DNA of 64,000 nt. Source: Rhodospirillales bacterium (lineage in GTDB: Bacteria > Pseudomonadota > Alphaproteobacteria > Reyranellales > Reyranellaceae). The stretch spans positions 1 through 64,000 of the forward strand of contig JACPOB010000160.1 in NCBI GenBank assembly GCA_016185145.1. Direction: 5' to 3'. The notes under the pieces were generated by a model. It was given only the letters and a program-made list of their open reading frames with translations, did no database searches and was not told where the DNA came from. This document shows, piece by piece, positions 16,914 through 25,247 of this stretch. The position numbers and the translations under genes were made by a program. Every line of letters starts with the position of its first letter. The stretch's first letter is position 1.

Positions 16914-17801
16914 TCAGCCGGCGATGAACGGCTTGGCCTTGGTGTCGTAGTCGCCGTAACCCAGGATGGTGCGCAGCTCCGGTGGCGGAAGCGCGCTCTT
17001 GGCTTCCGATTCGCCGGCCTGGAGCGCCGCCAGGCCCGCCTTCATGCCGGCAGTCGCGGGCGACAACAGCCCGGTCGGGAACGTGCCGATCTTGAAGCCG
17101 AGCGCTTCGGCCTGCTTCTGCGACGGCGTGGCGCGCGGTGCACCGGGCGACAGCACGACGAACGACGGCCGGCCCTTGGCGGCGGCGATGGCGCGGCCGA
17201 TCTCGGCGTCGTCAGCCGGCGAATCGAGGAACAGGATGTCGGCGCCTTCCTCGACATACATTTCGATGCGCGCCACGGCCTCGTCGATGCCTTGCGTGGG
17301 CCGGCAGTCAGTGCGCGCCAGGACCAGGATGCCCGAGTCCTTGGCCGCCTCGACGGCGGCGCGGATCTTCATGCGCGCTTCAGCCCGCGGCAGGCAGGGC
17401 TTGCCGGCGGCGGTGAGCGCGCGCGGCGTGATCTTGTCCTCGATCAACACGGCGGCCGCGCCGGCGCGGCCGTAGGCGCTCACCGTGCGCTGCACGTTCA
17501 TGGCGTTGCCGTGGCCGTGGTCGCCGTCGGCGAGGATGAGCAGCTCGGGCGCTGCGCCGTGCACCATGTGGAAGGAATCGAACATCTCGCCGAACGACAG
17601 CAGGTCGAGGTCGGGACCGCCCAACCGGCTCGCCGCCACGCATGAGCCGGAGAGGAACGCGGTCTTGAAGCCCGCGGCGGCGGTGAGCTTGGCGGAAAGT
17701 CCGTCATAGACCGCCGGCATGACGATCAGTCCGGGCTCGGCCAGCATGGCGCGCAGGCGCTGCGGTGCGCTGAGGATGGGTTTGGCGGTCGGCGCGTTCA
17801 T
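16914..17801 (-). CDS. isocitrate lyase/PEP mutase-family enzyme (oxaloacetate decarboxylase-like)
   Basis: 295-residue enzyme of the isocitrate lyase/PEP mutase superfamily, which makes or breaks C-C or P-C bonds of 2-oxo or 2-hydroxy acids using Mg2+. Landmarks: AVYDGLSAKL, TAFLSGSCVAASRLG, the metal-site loop LADGDHGHGN, VLIEDK, LARTDCR and VVLSPGA. The loop has His where the family usually has DTGYG, and the catalytic-loop cysteine of true isocitrate lyase (KKCGH) is absent, so a decarboxylase or lyase for a branched acid is likelier. AAGGAG stands 7 bases before the ATG at 17801. Alone in its unit. Confidence 0.82.
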   Translation of the reverse strand: MNAPTAKPILSAPQRLRAMLAEPGLIVMPAVYDGLSAKLTAAAGFKTAFLSGSCVAASRLGGPDLDLLSFGEMFDSFHMVHGAAPELLILADGDHGHGNAMNVQRTVSAYGRAGAAAVLIEDKITPRALTAAGKPCLPRAEARMKIRAAVEAAKDSGILVLARTDCRPTQGIDEAVARIEMYVEEGADILFLDSPADDAEIGRAIAAAKGRPSFVVLSPGAPRATPSQKQAEALGFKIGTFPTGLLSPATAGMKAGLAALQAGESEAKSALPPPELRTILGYGDYDTKAKPFIAG

Positions 17802-18153
17802 GACATCTCCTTCAACAGATCCCGGCGGACGATAACAGACGGCCGGCCGGCCGTCGCAACAGCGATGCCGCGCGGATCGTTGTTCCGCGAGGAGGACAGC
17901 CATGCCGAACGACCCGACCCGGAGGCCGCGCGAGCAGTGACGCGACGGCGAGACGGAACGCACGGTCGAACCCGAGGACGAGGCCAGGGGATGAGGATTG
18001 GGCGCGTGCGACCCGGCAAGAAGCGGCCAGCCGGGACGATGCGCTGACACAGGCGTCGCCGCCGTCGATTCAGTGCCATTGCAAAGGGCAAGAGTCGACG
18101 ACCTGCGTCGAGCGGATTAGGCTGTCCGGACTCTGCGTTTGAAAGGGGAGTTC
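17802..18153. other. intergenic region with a possible tiny ORF
   Basis: 352 bases between divergent genes, with no established gene. A strong ribosome site (CGAGGAGGAC) lies at about 17888 and is followed by an ATG at 17902, but that frame reads only MPNDPTRRPREQ before a stop. The neighbouring frames encode Arg/Asp/Gly-rich sequence. It may be a leader peptide, a decayed small gene or chance. Confidence 0.35.
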
Positions 18154-18630
18154 ATGCGCAGCCCGCTTCGGTACATCACCTGCGCGATGGCGTTCGCCTG
18201 CGTCGGCGCCTGCGTGTCCGATGCTGGTCAGCATGTTGCCCATAATCCGGTCTCCCTCGTGCCGCCCTACAGCGAATTGCCGCCAGCGCCGGCAGGAACG
18301 ACGATCGAGGCCGGCACCAAGGTGACCCTCGATGCCCGCCAGCAGGAAGCCGTCGTGGCGGGCGTCAGCAAGTGGATGAAGACGCCGGCCTCGAGCCGGT
18401 TCGGAATCATGAACGGCGCACGCAACAGCCGCGGCACGATCACGGTGTGCGGCGAGGTCGACGGCCGCAACGGCAACGGCGCCTATGTCGGCATGAAGCC
18501 CTATGTCGGCGTGTTGATGGGCACGCCGACCAGTCCCGACTTCGTCGTGGTCGGCATCGCCGCCTCCGATCGCGAGCGCGCCGAGGTGGCCTCGCTGTGC
18601 CGCGAAAGCGGCGCCACCCAACCGTCATAG
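18154..18630 (+). CDS. putative lipoprotein, unknown function
   Basis: 158 residues. The N-terminus MRSPLRYITCAMAFACVGAC has a basic start, a hydrophobic core and a lipobox-like VGAC, so the cysteine at position 20 is a probable lipid attachment site. The mature part is small and beta-rich, with FGIMNGARNSRGTITVCGEVDGRN as its most regular segment. This pattern recurs in small exported alphaproteobacterial proteins with no known role. AGGGGAG ends 3 bases before the ATG at 18154 and favours that start over the one at 18139. It lies upstream of the peptide ABC permease genes on the same strand, but the gap of 81 bases leaves co-transcription open. Confidence 0.65.
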   Translation: MRSPLRYITCAMAFACVGACVSDAGQHVAHNPVSLVPPYSELPPAPAGTTIEAGTKVTLDARQQEAVVAGVSKWMKTPASSRFGIMNGARNSRGTITVCGEVDGRNGNGAYVGMKPYVGVLMGTPTSPDFVVVGIAASDRERAEVASLCRESGATQPS

Positions 18631-18711
18631 GAGTCGCCTCGGAGCCCGAACCGGCCCTATGATGCCGCCAACAACGGGCCAGCAAGGCCGAGTGGTATGT
18701 AGGGAGGCGCT

Positions 18712-19662
18712 TTGTACAGTTACATCGCGCGCAGACTGGCATTCGGCGCGCTGACCGTGGTCGGCGTGTCGATCATGGTCTTCGTGGTCATGCGTATCCT
18801 GCCCGGCGATCCGCTGGTCGCGATCTTCGGCCCTGACGGTTTCACCAAGCTCAGCGAGCAGGAACGCGCGGGCTACATGCGCGAGCTGGGGCTGAGCGAC
18901 CCGCTGTGGGTCCAGTACCTTGCCTGGATCAAGGACATCATCGCCTTCGGCCGTTCGTTCTTCCGCGCCGAAAGCGTCGCCGAGATGGTCGCGCGGCGCG
19001 GGCCGCTCACGGCCCAGATCGCGTTGCTCTCGGTCATCCTGTCGTGGCTGGTCGGCATCCCGGTGGCGATCATCAGCGCGCTCAGGCCCAACACCGTGGC
19101 CGACAGCGTCGCCCGCTTCATCAGCATCCTGTTCATCGCCGTGCCCGGCTTCTGGGTCGGCATGCTGATCGTGCTCGCGCTCCTGTTCTGGTTCGGCTAT
19201 CGCGCGCCTTTGGCGGGCGTGGGCTTCTTCACCGATCCGCTGGCCAACCTGCAGATCGTGATCGGCCCGGCGATCGTGCTGGGGCTGGGCCAGGCCGCCT
19301 ACATCGCCCGCATGGGCCGCTCGAGCCTTCTGGAAGTGATCCGCGAGGATTACGTGCGCACGGCGCGGGCCAAGGGCCTGAACCGGCGGCTGGTGATTGC
19401 GCTGCATGCGCTGCCCAATGCGCTCCTGCCGGTGATCACGCTGTCGGGCGTGCTGCTCGGCCTGGTGCTGGCGGGCTCGATCCCGGTCGAACGCGCCTTC
19501 GGCGTGCCGGGGCTCGGCTACTCGATGTTCCAGGCGGTGAGCGAGCGCGACGTCTTCGTCATGCAGAACCTGGTGTTCATCTACTCGGTGGTATTCGTGG
19601 CGCTGAACATCCTGGTCGATCTCACCATCGCCTTCATCGATCCGAGGATCCGCCTGCAATGA
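18712..19662 (+). CDS. ABC transporter permease, DppB/OppB type
   Basis: 316-residue inner-membrane permease with six predicted helices, first subunit of a peptide/nickel-type importer pair. The N-terminal helix MYSYIARRLAFGALTVVGVS, the ILPGDP motif, and the EAA-loop region EDYVRTARAKGLN before the last two helices are typical. The start is TTG at 18712 with AGGGAGG four bases upstream; no ATG lies nearby in frame. The stop overlaps the start of the next permease (ATGA). It works with the DppC-type permease, the two ATPases at 21054-23134 and the binding protein at 23249. The substrate is probably a peptide or an opine-like compound. Confidence 0.93.
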   Translation: MYSYIARRLAFGALTVVGVSIMVFVVMRILPGDPLVAIFGPDGFTKLSEQERAGYMRELGLSDPLWVQYLAWIKDIIAFGRSFFRAESVAEMVARRGPLTAQIALLSVILSWLVGIPVAIISALRPNTVADSVARFISILFIAVPGFWVGMLIVLALLFWFGYRAPLAGVGFFTDPLANLQIVIGPAIVLGLGQAAYIARMGRSSLLEVIREDYVRTARAKGLNRRLVIALHALPNALLPVITLSGVLLGLVLAGSIPVERAFGVPGLGYSMFQAVSERDVFVMQNLVFIYSVVFVALNILVDLTIAFIDPRIRLQ

Positions 19663-20552
19663 CCGCCATCACCCAAACCGTCGCGCCGCCGCCGTCGCGG
19701 TTGCGCCTGCTGGGCCGCGGCCTGCGCACCTTGTTCCGGCGCGCGCCGCTCTCGGCCTTCTGGGGCATCGTGGCGGCGCTGATCGTGGCCATGGCGATCG
19801 CCGCACCCGTCATCGCGCCCTATCCGCCGCTCAAGGCCGACTTCCGCGCCATGCAGAAGCCGCCCTCCGAGAAGCACTGGTTCGGCACCGATCAGGTCGG
19901 CCGCGATACGCTGAGCCGGGTGATCTACGGCAGCCAGACCTCGCTCACCGTGGCGCTGGGCGCCGTGCTGTTCGGCACGACATTGGGCGCGCTGTGGGGC
20001 TTGGCCTGCGGCTATTTCGGCGGCCGCTTCGACATGGTGAGTCAGCGTGTCATCGAGTTCCTGCAATCCTTTCCCGACCTGATCCTGGCGATGGCCATCG
20101 CCATGGCGCTGGGCGGCGGCATGGCGACCGTGATCGTGGCCATCGCCGTCACCCGAATACCCTTCGGCGGACGCGTCATCCGCTCGGTCGTGCTGTCGCT
20201 CAAGGAAATGCAGTACGTCGAAGCGGCGCGCGGGCTCGGCGCCTCGCACCAGCGGCTGATGTTCCGCCACATCCTGCCGCAATGCGTGGCGCCCTACCTG
20301 ATCCTCGCCACCACCCATCTCGGCGTCGCCATCATCATCGAGGCATCGCTGGGCTTCCTCGGTGTCGGCATCCCGCCACCGACGCCGACCTGGGGCAACA
20401 TGCTGGCCGACTCGCTGAACGCCGGCCTGGTGCCGCCGTGGTGGCTGGTGCTGTTCCCGGGCCTCGCCATTACGATCACGGTGCTGGCCTTCAATCTTTT
20501 GGGCGACGGCATCCGCGACCTGCTCGATCCGCGGCTGAGGGGATCGGTTTAG
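19659..20552 (+). CDS. ABC transporter permease, DppC/OppC type
   Basis: 297-residue permease, second half of the heterodimeric channel. A charged N-terminus is followed by the first helix (FWGIVAALIVAMAIAAPVIAPY), then HWFGTDQVGRDTLSRVIYGSQTSL, a marker of DppC proteins, and the EAA loop EMQYVEAARGLGASHQRLMFRHILP. It ends DLLDPRLRG as is usual. The ATG at 19659 overlaps the upstream stop by four bases. The transcript then runs toward the DUF559 element and the ATPase genes that come from the other side. Confidence 0.94.
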   Translation: MTAITQTVAPPPSRLRLLGRGLRTLFRRAPLSAFWGIVAALIVAMAIAAPVIAPYPPLKADFRAMQKPPSEKHWFGTDQVGRDTLSRVIYGSQTSLTVALGAVLFGTTLGALWGLACGYFGGRFDMVSQRVIEFLQSFPDLILAMAIAMALGGGMATVIVAIAVTRIPFGGRVIRSVVLSLKEMQYVEAARGLGASHQRLMFRHILPQCVAPYLILATTHLGVAIIIEASLGFLGVGIPPPTPTWGNMLADSLNAGLVPPWWLVLFPGLAITITVLAFNLLGDGIRDLLDPRLRGSV

Positions 20553-20600
20553 TCTCGCGCAAGTCCTGCAATCGCCATATTCACCTCTCAAGAGTCTTCC

Positions 20601-20643
20601 CTCATGTTCCTCTCCCCCTTGGGGGAGAGGTTAGGTGAGGGGG
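20601..20643. repeat. left arm of 43-bp inverted repeat around DUF559 gene
   Basis: Perfectly complementary to 20991-21033. Each arm also contains its own hairpin, CTCTCCCCC-TT-GGGGGAGAG. The arm contains an in-frame ATG (20604) that would extend the DUF559 protein, so coding and repeat may overlap. Confidence 0.9.
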
Positions 20644-20645
20644 TC

Positions 20646-21032
20646 GTGGCCCGAGACGATTACAACGCAACAAGAGCACGTGAACTGCGACGCGACGGCA
20701 GCCGTGCCGAGCAAAAGGTGTGGGAGCTCTTGCGTGGACGGCGTATCAACGGCGCAAAGTTTCGCCGGCAGCATCCGATTGGTCCCTACTTCGCCGATTT
20801 CGCCTGCATCTCGCGAAGGCTCGTCATCGAGGTCGACGGCGATCATCATGCGTTTCAAGTCGAGGCGGATGCCCGACGAACAGCGGCCATGGAACGCGAA
20901 GGCTGGCAGGTCGTGCGCTTCTGGGCGAATCAGGTCGTCCAGAATCCTGAGGGCACATGGGCGGAGATAGAGCGGGTCATCGACGCCCGTCCCCCTCACC
21001 TAACCTCTCCCCCAAGGGGGAGAGGAACATGA
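20646..21032 (+). CDS. DUF559 (Vsr/PD-(D/E)XK-like) endonuclease-domain protein
   Basis: 128-residue protein of the DUF559 family, related in fold to very-short-patch-repair and restriction-type PD-(D/E)XK nucleases. Seen: ARELRRDGSRAEQKVWELLRG, FRRQHPIGPYFADFAC (active-site Asp), RRLVIEVDGDHHAF (E-x-D metal site) and GWQVVRFWANQV. The GTG at 20646 was taken as start since GAGGGGG lies just upstream; an ATG at 20604 inside the left repeat arm is possible. The last 11 residues (PPHLTSPPRGR) and the stop are encoded by the right repeat arm. The gene is bounded exactly by a perfect 43-bp inverted repeat between two ABC-transporter units, so it may be a small mobile unit. Its role is unknown. Confidence 0.82.
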   Translation: MARDDYNATRARELRRDGSRAEQKVWELLRGRRINGAKFRRQHPIGPYFADFACISRRLVIEVDGDHHAFQVEADARRTAAMEREGWQVVRFWANQVVQNPEGTWAEIERVIDARPPHLTSPPRGRGT

Positions 21033-21033
21033 G
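20991..21033. repeat. right arm of 43-bp inverted repeat around DUF559 gene
   Basis: Exact reverse complement of 20601-20643. It encodes the C-terminus and stop codon of the DUF559 protein and ends 20 bases before the convergent ATPase stop codon. No short direct repeat immediately flanks the two arms, so a simple transposase-type target duplication is not evident. Confidence 0.9.
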
Positions 21034-21053
21034 TCGTTGAACTTGTTGTCTTC

Positions 21054-22079
21054 CTAGGCCGCCGCAGCACCCAGCGGGAACTTCACGCCAGCATCGTGCA
21101 GGTGGCAGGACACGAGATGGCCCGGCTTGACCTCGCGCAGGGTCGGCACGTCGGTCTTGCAGCGCGGCATGGCGTAGGGGCAGCGGGCGTGGAAGTGGCA
21201 GCCCGGCGGCGGGTTGATCGGGCTCGGCACGTCGCCGGTCAGGATCACGCGCTTGCGGCTGCGCGCGCTCGCCTTGGGGATCGGCACGGCCGACAGCAGC
21301 GCCTCGGTGTAGGGATGCAGCGGCATCTCGAACAGGCTGCGCTTGTCGGTCGTCTCGACGATGCGGCCGAGATACATGACGGCGACGCGATGGCTGATGT
21401 GCTCGACCACGGCGAGGTCGTGCGCCACGAACAGGTAGGACAGCTTGAGCTCGTCCTGCAGCTCCATCAACAGGTTCAGGATCTGCGCCTGGATCGACAC
21501 GTCGAGCGCCGACACCGGCTCGTCGCCGACGATCAGGTCGGGGCTGAGCGCGAGCGCGCGGGCGATGCCGATCCTCTGGCGCTGGCCGCCGGAGAATTCG
21601 TGGGGATAGGAGTTCACCGCCTCGGGCCTGAGGCCCACGCGATCGAACAGCGCGGCGACGCGCTCGCGCCGCTCCTGCGGCGTGCCGATGTCGTGGATCA
21701 TGAGCGGTTCGCCCACGATCTCGCCCGCCGACATGCGCGGGTTCAGCGAGGCGTAGGGATCCTGGTAGATCATCTGCATGCGCCGCCGGTAGGGCAGCAG
21801 CTGCTCGCGTTCCAGATGGGTGATGTCCTCGCCGTCGACGCGGATCTTGCCTTCGGTCGGCTCCATCAGGCGCAGCAGCGTGCGGCCGACCGTCGACTTG
21901 CCGCAGCCCGATTCGCCCACCAGCCCCAGCGTCTCGCCGCGGCCGATGCAGAAGGACACGCCATCGACGGCATAGACGTGACCCGAGACGCGGCTGAACA
22001 CACCCTTGTGGATCGGGAAATGCTTCTTGAGGCCGTCCACCTCGAGCAGAGGGACCTCGAGCAGGGTCGGCGCGCTCAT
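21054..22079 (-). CDS. ABC transporter ATPase, DppF/OppF type
   Basis: 341-residue ATPase that powers the peptide-type importer. Walker [11 protein letters not shown]-loop [13 protein letters not shown], signature [14 protein letters not shown], Walker [13 protein letters not shown] and the switch His in FVAHDLAVV are all present. The C-terminal oligopeptide extension has the usual cysteines ([14 protein letters not shown]). The start overlaps the upstream ATPase stop by four bases. The unit runs toward the permease genes rather than following them, which is unusual for this transporter class. Confidence 0.95.
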   Translation of the reverse strand: MSAPTLLEVPLLEVDGLKKHFPIHKGVFSRVSGHVYAVDGVSFCIGRGETLGLVGESGCGKSTVGRTLLRLMEPTEGKIRVDGEDITHLEREQLLPYRRRMQMIYQDPYASLNPRMSAGEIVGEPLMIHDIGTPQERRERVAALFDRVGLRPEAVNSYPHEFSGGQRQRIGIARALALSPDLIVGDEPVSALDVSIQAQILNLLMELQDELKLSYLFVAHDLAVVEHISHRVAVMYLGRIVETTDKRSLFEMPLHPYTEALLSAVPIPKASARSRKRVILTGDVPSPINPPPGCHFHARCPYAMPRCKTDVPTLREVKPGHLVSCHLHDAGVKFPLGAAAA

Positions 22080-23134
22080 GCCGCCCCCTGCAGAAGGCGA
22101 TCGGCGTGCCAGCAGGCGATCCAATGGCCGGGCCGATGTTCCTCGAGGTCGGGCGCGCGCGCCCGGCACTGGTCGCTGGCGAGGCTGCAACGCGGCGCGA
22201 AGCTGCAGCCTTGGGGCAGGTTGAACAGCGACGGCACCATGCCCTTGATCTCGTTGAGCCGCGCCCGCGTCGTGTCGGCGCGCGCGGCGGTGTCGAGGTG
22301 CGGGATCGAGCCCAGCAGCCCCTTGGTGTAGGGATGCCCGGGCTGATCGAACAGCACATCGGCCGGCGCTTCCTCGACCTTGCGACCGGCATACATGACG
22401 ACCACGCGGTCGGCGTTCTCGGCGACCACGCCCATGTCGTGGGTGATCAGGATGATCGCGGTGCCGAAGGTCTCCTGCAGCTCGCGCATCAGGTCGAGGA
22501 TCTGCGCCTGGATCGTGACATCGAGCGCCGTGGTCGGCTCGTCGGCGATCAGCACCTTGGGATTGCACGACAGCGCCATGGCGATCATGACGCGCTGGCG
22601 CATGCCGCCCGACATCTGATGCGGATAGGAATGAACGCGCTTCTCGGGCTCGGGGATATAGACCCGACGCAGCATCTCGACGGCCTTGTCCATGGCGTCC
22701 CGCTTGGAGAGGCCCTGGTGCAGCGCCACGGCTTCGGCGATCTGCCGCCCCACCGTGTAGAGCGGATTGAGCGAGGTCATCGGCTCCTGGAAGATCATCG
22801 AGATGGCGTTGCCGCGGATCGCCTCCATCTCGGACTCCGTGAGATCGAGCAGGTTCTTGCCCTGGAAGCGGATGGCGCCGCCGACGATGCGGCCCGGCGG
22901 ATTGGCGACCAGTCGCAGGATCGACAGCGCCGTCACGCTCTTGCCGCAACCCGATTCGCCCACCACGCCCAAGGTCTCGCCGCTGCCCAGAGAATAGGAC
23001 ACGCCGTCGACCGCCCTCACCGTGCCGAGCGCGGTGAAGAAGTGGGTCTGCAGGCCTTCGATCTGGAGAATCGTCTGCGCCGGCATCACAGCCGGCTCAC
23101 CGACTGCACGCAGCGCCGGCTGGCGAGGATTCAA
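22076..23134 (-). CDS. ABC transporter ATPase, DppD/OppD type
   Basis: 352-residue ATPase, partner of the DppF-type subunit. Walker [22 protein letters not shown], signature [25 protein letters not shown] and [15 protein letters not shown] are seen, then the cysteine-bearing C-terminus ([14 protein letters not shown]). The TTG at 23134 has GGGAG seven bases upstream and is preferred; an ATG at 23086 lacks a ribosome site. It is divergent from the binding-protein gene, with a 114-bp shared control region. Confidence 0.93.
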   Translation of the reverse strand: MNPRQPALRAVGEPAVMPAQTILQIEGLQTHFFTALGTVRAVDGVSYSLGSGETLGVVGESGCGKSVTALSILRLVANPPGRIVGGAIRFQGKNLLDLTESEMEAIRGNAISMIFQEPMTSLNPLYTVGRQIAEAVALHQGLSKRDAMDKAVEMLRRVYIPEPEKRVHSYPHQMSGGMRQRVMIAMALSCNPKVLIADEPTTALDVTIQAQILDLMRELQETFGTAIILITHDMGVVAENADRVVVMYAGRKVEEAPADVLFDQPGHPYTKGLLGSIPHLDTAARADTTRARLNEIKGMVPSLFNLPQGCSFAPRCSLASDQCRARAPDLEEHRPGHWIACWHADRLLQGAA

Positions 23135-23200
23135 GGCGAGACTCCCTAAGTTTTATCGTGTTAGTTTTGGCCTTACGGGGAAAGTAAAGGCCTTCCATCA

Positions 23201-23215
23201 GAGCACACAGTGCTC
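23201..23215. promoter_or_regulatory. small palindrome in the divergent dppD/binding-protein control region
   Basis: GAGCAC-ACA-GTGCTC, a perfect 6-bp-arm palindrome 34 bases before the binding-protein ATG. Three AAGGCC/GGCCTT blocks surround it (23169, 23187, about 23225). It could be an operator for either direction. No regulator gene is adjacent and no clear -10/-35 pair was found. Confidence 0.3.
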
Positions 23216-23248
23216 GGTAAGGAAAAGGCCAAACGGGAGGAAAGCTAG

Positions 23249-24940
23249 ATGAGCGATCATGAGTACCCGCGTTCACGCGTAAACCGTCGTCGCTTCATGC
23301 AAGGCTCGGCTGCCGCCACGGCCACCGTATTCGGCATGCCCTGGCAGTTGCTCGCCCAGAACGTGCCCAATGAGTTCGACGGTTCCAAGTTCCAGCTCAA
23401 GGCGCCGGAGCCCAACCCGAAGCCGGGCGGCGTGCTGAAGTACGCCATCACCTCGCGCCCGCCTCACTTCGACATGCACCAGTCGGGCACGATCAACAGC
23501 CTGGGCTGCCAGGGCTGCATGTTCGACAACTTGGTGCGTCGCGACCCGCGCGACAGCGGCAAGACCATCATTCCCGATCTCGCCCATAGCTGGGAGATCT
23601 CGAAGGACGGCAAGACCTACACCTTCCACCTGCGCGAGGGCGTGCAGTTCCACGACGGCGCCGACTTCACGTCGGAGGACGTCAAGGCGACCTACGACCG
23701 TATCGCCAAGCCGCCGGCCGGCGTCAGCATCCCGCGCAGCACGCTGTTCACGACCGTGAGCGAGATCACCGCGCCGGATAAGAAGACCGTGATCTTCAAG
23801 CTCTCCGAGCCCAGGCCCGCCAGCTTCATGATGGCGGCGTTCGCCAGCGGCTGGAACACGATCGTGCGCAAGAAGACGCTGGAGGACAACCAGTACAACC
23901 TGCGCCGCGTCGTCGACATCCCCGGCACCGGTCCGTTCAAGAGCAAGCGACGCGTCGAGAACGAAGTCTGGGTGATGGAGAAGAACCCGAACTACTGGAA
24001 CAAGGGCCTGCCCTATCTCGACGGCATCGAGTTCTACCACGCCCTGCCGTTCTCGCCCGAGCTGGGCTCGGCGCTGCTGTCGAACCGCGTCGATTACGGC
24101 CGCATCGTCGACCCCGTGACGGCGCGCAAGGCCAAGCAGACGCCCGGCATGTCGGCCACGGACTTCTATCAGTCGGTCATCCAGGGCACCTGGATGAACA
24201 ACAAGAAGAAGCCGCTCGACGATCCGCGGGTGCGCCGCGCCATCCATCTCTGCCTCGACCGGCCGGTCCTGGTCGACGTGGTGAAGGACGTGGCGCCGAT
24301 GATGATGGGCGGTTTCATCTACCCGTTCTCGGACGTCGCCACGCCGATCGATCAGCTCAAGAAGCGACTGGGCTACCAGGAGGACACGACCGCCGCGATC
24401 AAGGAAGCCAAGGCCCTGATGGCCGCCGCCGGCTACGGCAGCGGCTACAAGGGCACGCTCGACTACCTCGTGCGCGAGGTCGCGACCTTCAAGCTGTGGG
24501 CGCAGGCCGTGCAGGCGATGCTGCAGCAGGGCCTCGGCATCGATGTGAAGCTGCGCACGGTCGTCGAGTCGGTGTGGTTCGACGATATCAAGTCGGGCAA
24601 CTTCGACCTCGCGATCGGCGCCGTGGTCTCGACGCTTCTCGACCCCAGCGACTACTTCAACGCCTGGTACAAGAAGGACGGGCCGCAGAACTACGGCTTC
24701 TGGAACAACGAGAAGGTCAATGCGCTGCTGCCGCAGATCGACACCGAGGTCGACGCCAAGAAGCGCCTCGCCCTGATCCGCCAGGCCGAGGAGCTGATGG
24801 AGCAGGATCCGCCGGTCCTGCCGGTGTCGTGGGAGAAGATCAACGACGTCTGGTACAACTATGTGAAGGGCCACAATCCGAAGGATTACTTCGGCATCTA
24901 CGACGTCGTGCGCTTCGACACGTTCTGGCTGGACAAGTAG
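23249..24940 (+). CDS. ABC transporter periplasmic binding protein, peptide (SBP_bac_5) family
   Basis: 563-residue receptor for the peptide-type importer. The N-terminus SRVNRRRFMQGSAAATATV is a twin-arginine signal, so the protein is probably exported folded. Family landmarks follow: PPHFDMHQSGT, IIPDLAHSWEISKDGKTYTFHLREGVQFHDG, FTSEDVKATYDR, GTGPFK, and RVRRAIHLCLDR. The ligand may be a peptide, an opine or another medium-sized solute. GGGAGG precedes the ATG at 23249. An intrinsic terminator follows at 24963. Together with the permeases and ATPases it completes one importer spread over three transcription units. Confidence 0.93.
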   Translation: MSDHEYPRSRVNRRRFMQGSAAATATVFGMPWQLLAQNVPNEFDGSKFQLKAPEPNPKPGGVLKYAITSRPPHFDMHQSGTINSLGCQGCMFDNLVRRDPRDSGKTIIPDLAHSWEISKDGKTYTFHLREGVQFHDGADFTSEDVKATYDRIAKPPAGVSIPRSTLFTTVSEITAPDKKTVIFKLSEPRPASFMMAAFASGWNTIVRKKTLEDNQYNLRRVVDIPGTGPFKSKRRVENEVWVMEKNPNYWNKGLPYLDGIEFYHALPFSPELGSALLSNRVDYGRIVDPVTARKAKQTPGMSATDFYQSVIQGTWMNNKKKPLDDPRVRRAIHLCLDRPVLVDVVKDVAPMMMGGFIYPFSDVATPIDQLKKRLGYQEDTTAAIKEAKALMAAAGYGSGYKGTLDYLVREVATFKLWAQAVQAMLQQGLGIDVKLRTVVESVWFDDIKSGNFDLAIGAVVSTLLDPSDYFNAWYKKDGPQNYGFWNNEKVNALLPQIDTEVDAKKRLALIRQAEELMEQDPPVLPVSWEKINDVWYNYVKGHNPKDYFGIYDVVRFDTFWLDK

Positions 24941-24962
24941 CCCGAGACCTTTCGCGAATCGG

Positions 24963-24998
24963 ATGGGCCGGCGAGCAATCGCCGGCCCATTTCGTTTT
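24963..24998 (+). terminator. intrinsic terminator after the peptide-binding protein gene
   Basis: Perfect 12-bp GC-rich stem (24963-24974 with 24979-24990) closed by a GCAA tetraloop and followed by TTCGTTTT. It begins 22 bases after the stop codon. It is the clearest Rho-independent terminator in the window. Confidence 0.85.
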
Positions 24999-25010
24999 GG
25001 GCCAGGACCA

Positions 25011-25140
25011 CCTCACCCTGAGGAGCATCGCGCAGCCACGCGCATTCACATGCGCGCTTTGCGTCTCGAAGGGTGGGCAACACCAGGACTGGCTCCCACC
25101 CTTCGAGACGCGGCCCTTCGGGCCGCTCCTCAGGGTGAGG
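25011..25140. repeat. large palindromic repeat, CCTCACCCTGAGG family, copy 1
   Basis: 130 bases. The outer arms are CCTCACCCTGAGGAGC and GCTCCTCAGGGTGAGG. The inner arms are GCGTCTCGAAGGGTGGG and CCCACCCTTCGAGACGC. Between outer and inner arms are variable GC hairpins, and a variable loop sits in the middle. It is the longest of six copies (also 35171, 41577, 53744, 55523, 62369), with extra bases in its left spacer. It sits between a terminator and the liv promoter. Confidence 0.9.
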
Positions 25141-25182
25141 AGGTGCCGAAGCAAGCTCGTTTCGTTTTGGGAGCCGCGTAAA

Positions 25183-25211
25183 TTGACTTGGATCGGGTCG
25201 GCGGCAAAGAT
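25183..25211 (+). promoter_or_regulatory. promoter of the liv-type operon
   Basis: TTGACT (25183-25188, five of six consensus bases), a 17-base spacer, and AAAGAT (25206-25211) as a weaker -10. Transcription would start at about 25218, inside the palindrome at 25217-25234. Confidence 0.5.
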
Positions 25212-25216
25212 TTGCA

Positions 25217-25234
25217 TGAATAAACGCTTATTCA
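25217..25234. promoter_or_regulatory. palindromic operator candidate at the liv-type operon start
   Basis: TGAATAA-ACGC-TTATTCA: perfect 7-bp arms, AT-rich in a GC-rich genome, covering the predicted transcription start and ending just before the AAGAGGAAG ribosome region of the gene at 25248. It could be a repressor site. A hairpin acting on the mRNA leader is an alternative, though AT-rich stems are weak. Confidence 0.5.
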
Positions 25235-25247
25235 AAGAGGAAGCGCC

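Noticed and set aside
20601-21033. DUF559 unit considered as a standard IS element
   Set aside because: No transposase domain and no flanking target-site duplication are visible, so mobility remains a hypothesis.
25011-25140. Large palindromes considered as CRISPR repeats or insertion sequences
   Set aside because: Single copies at scattered sites, no regular spacers, no transposase frame inside, and no cas genes.
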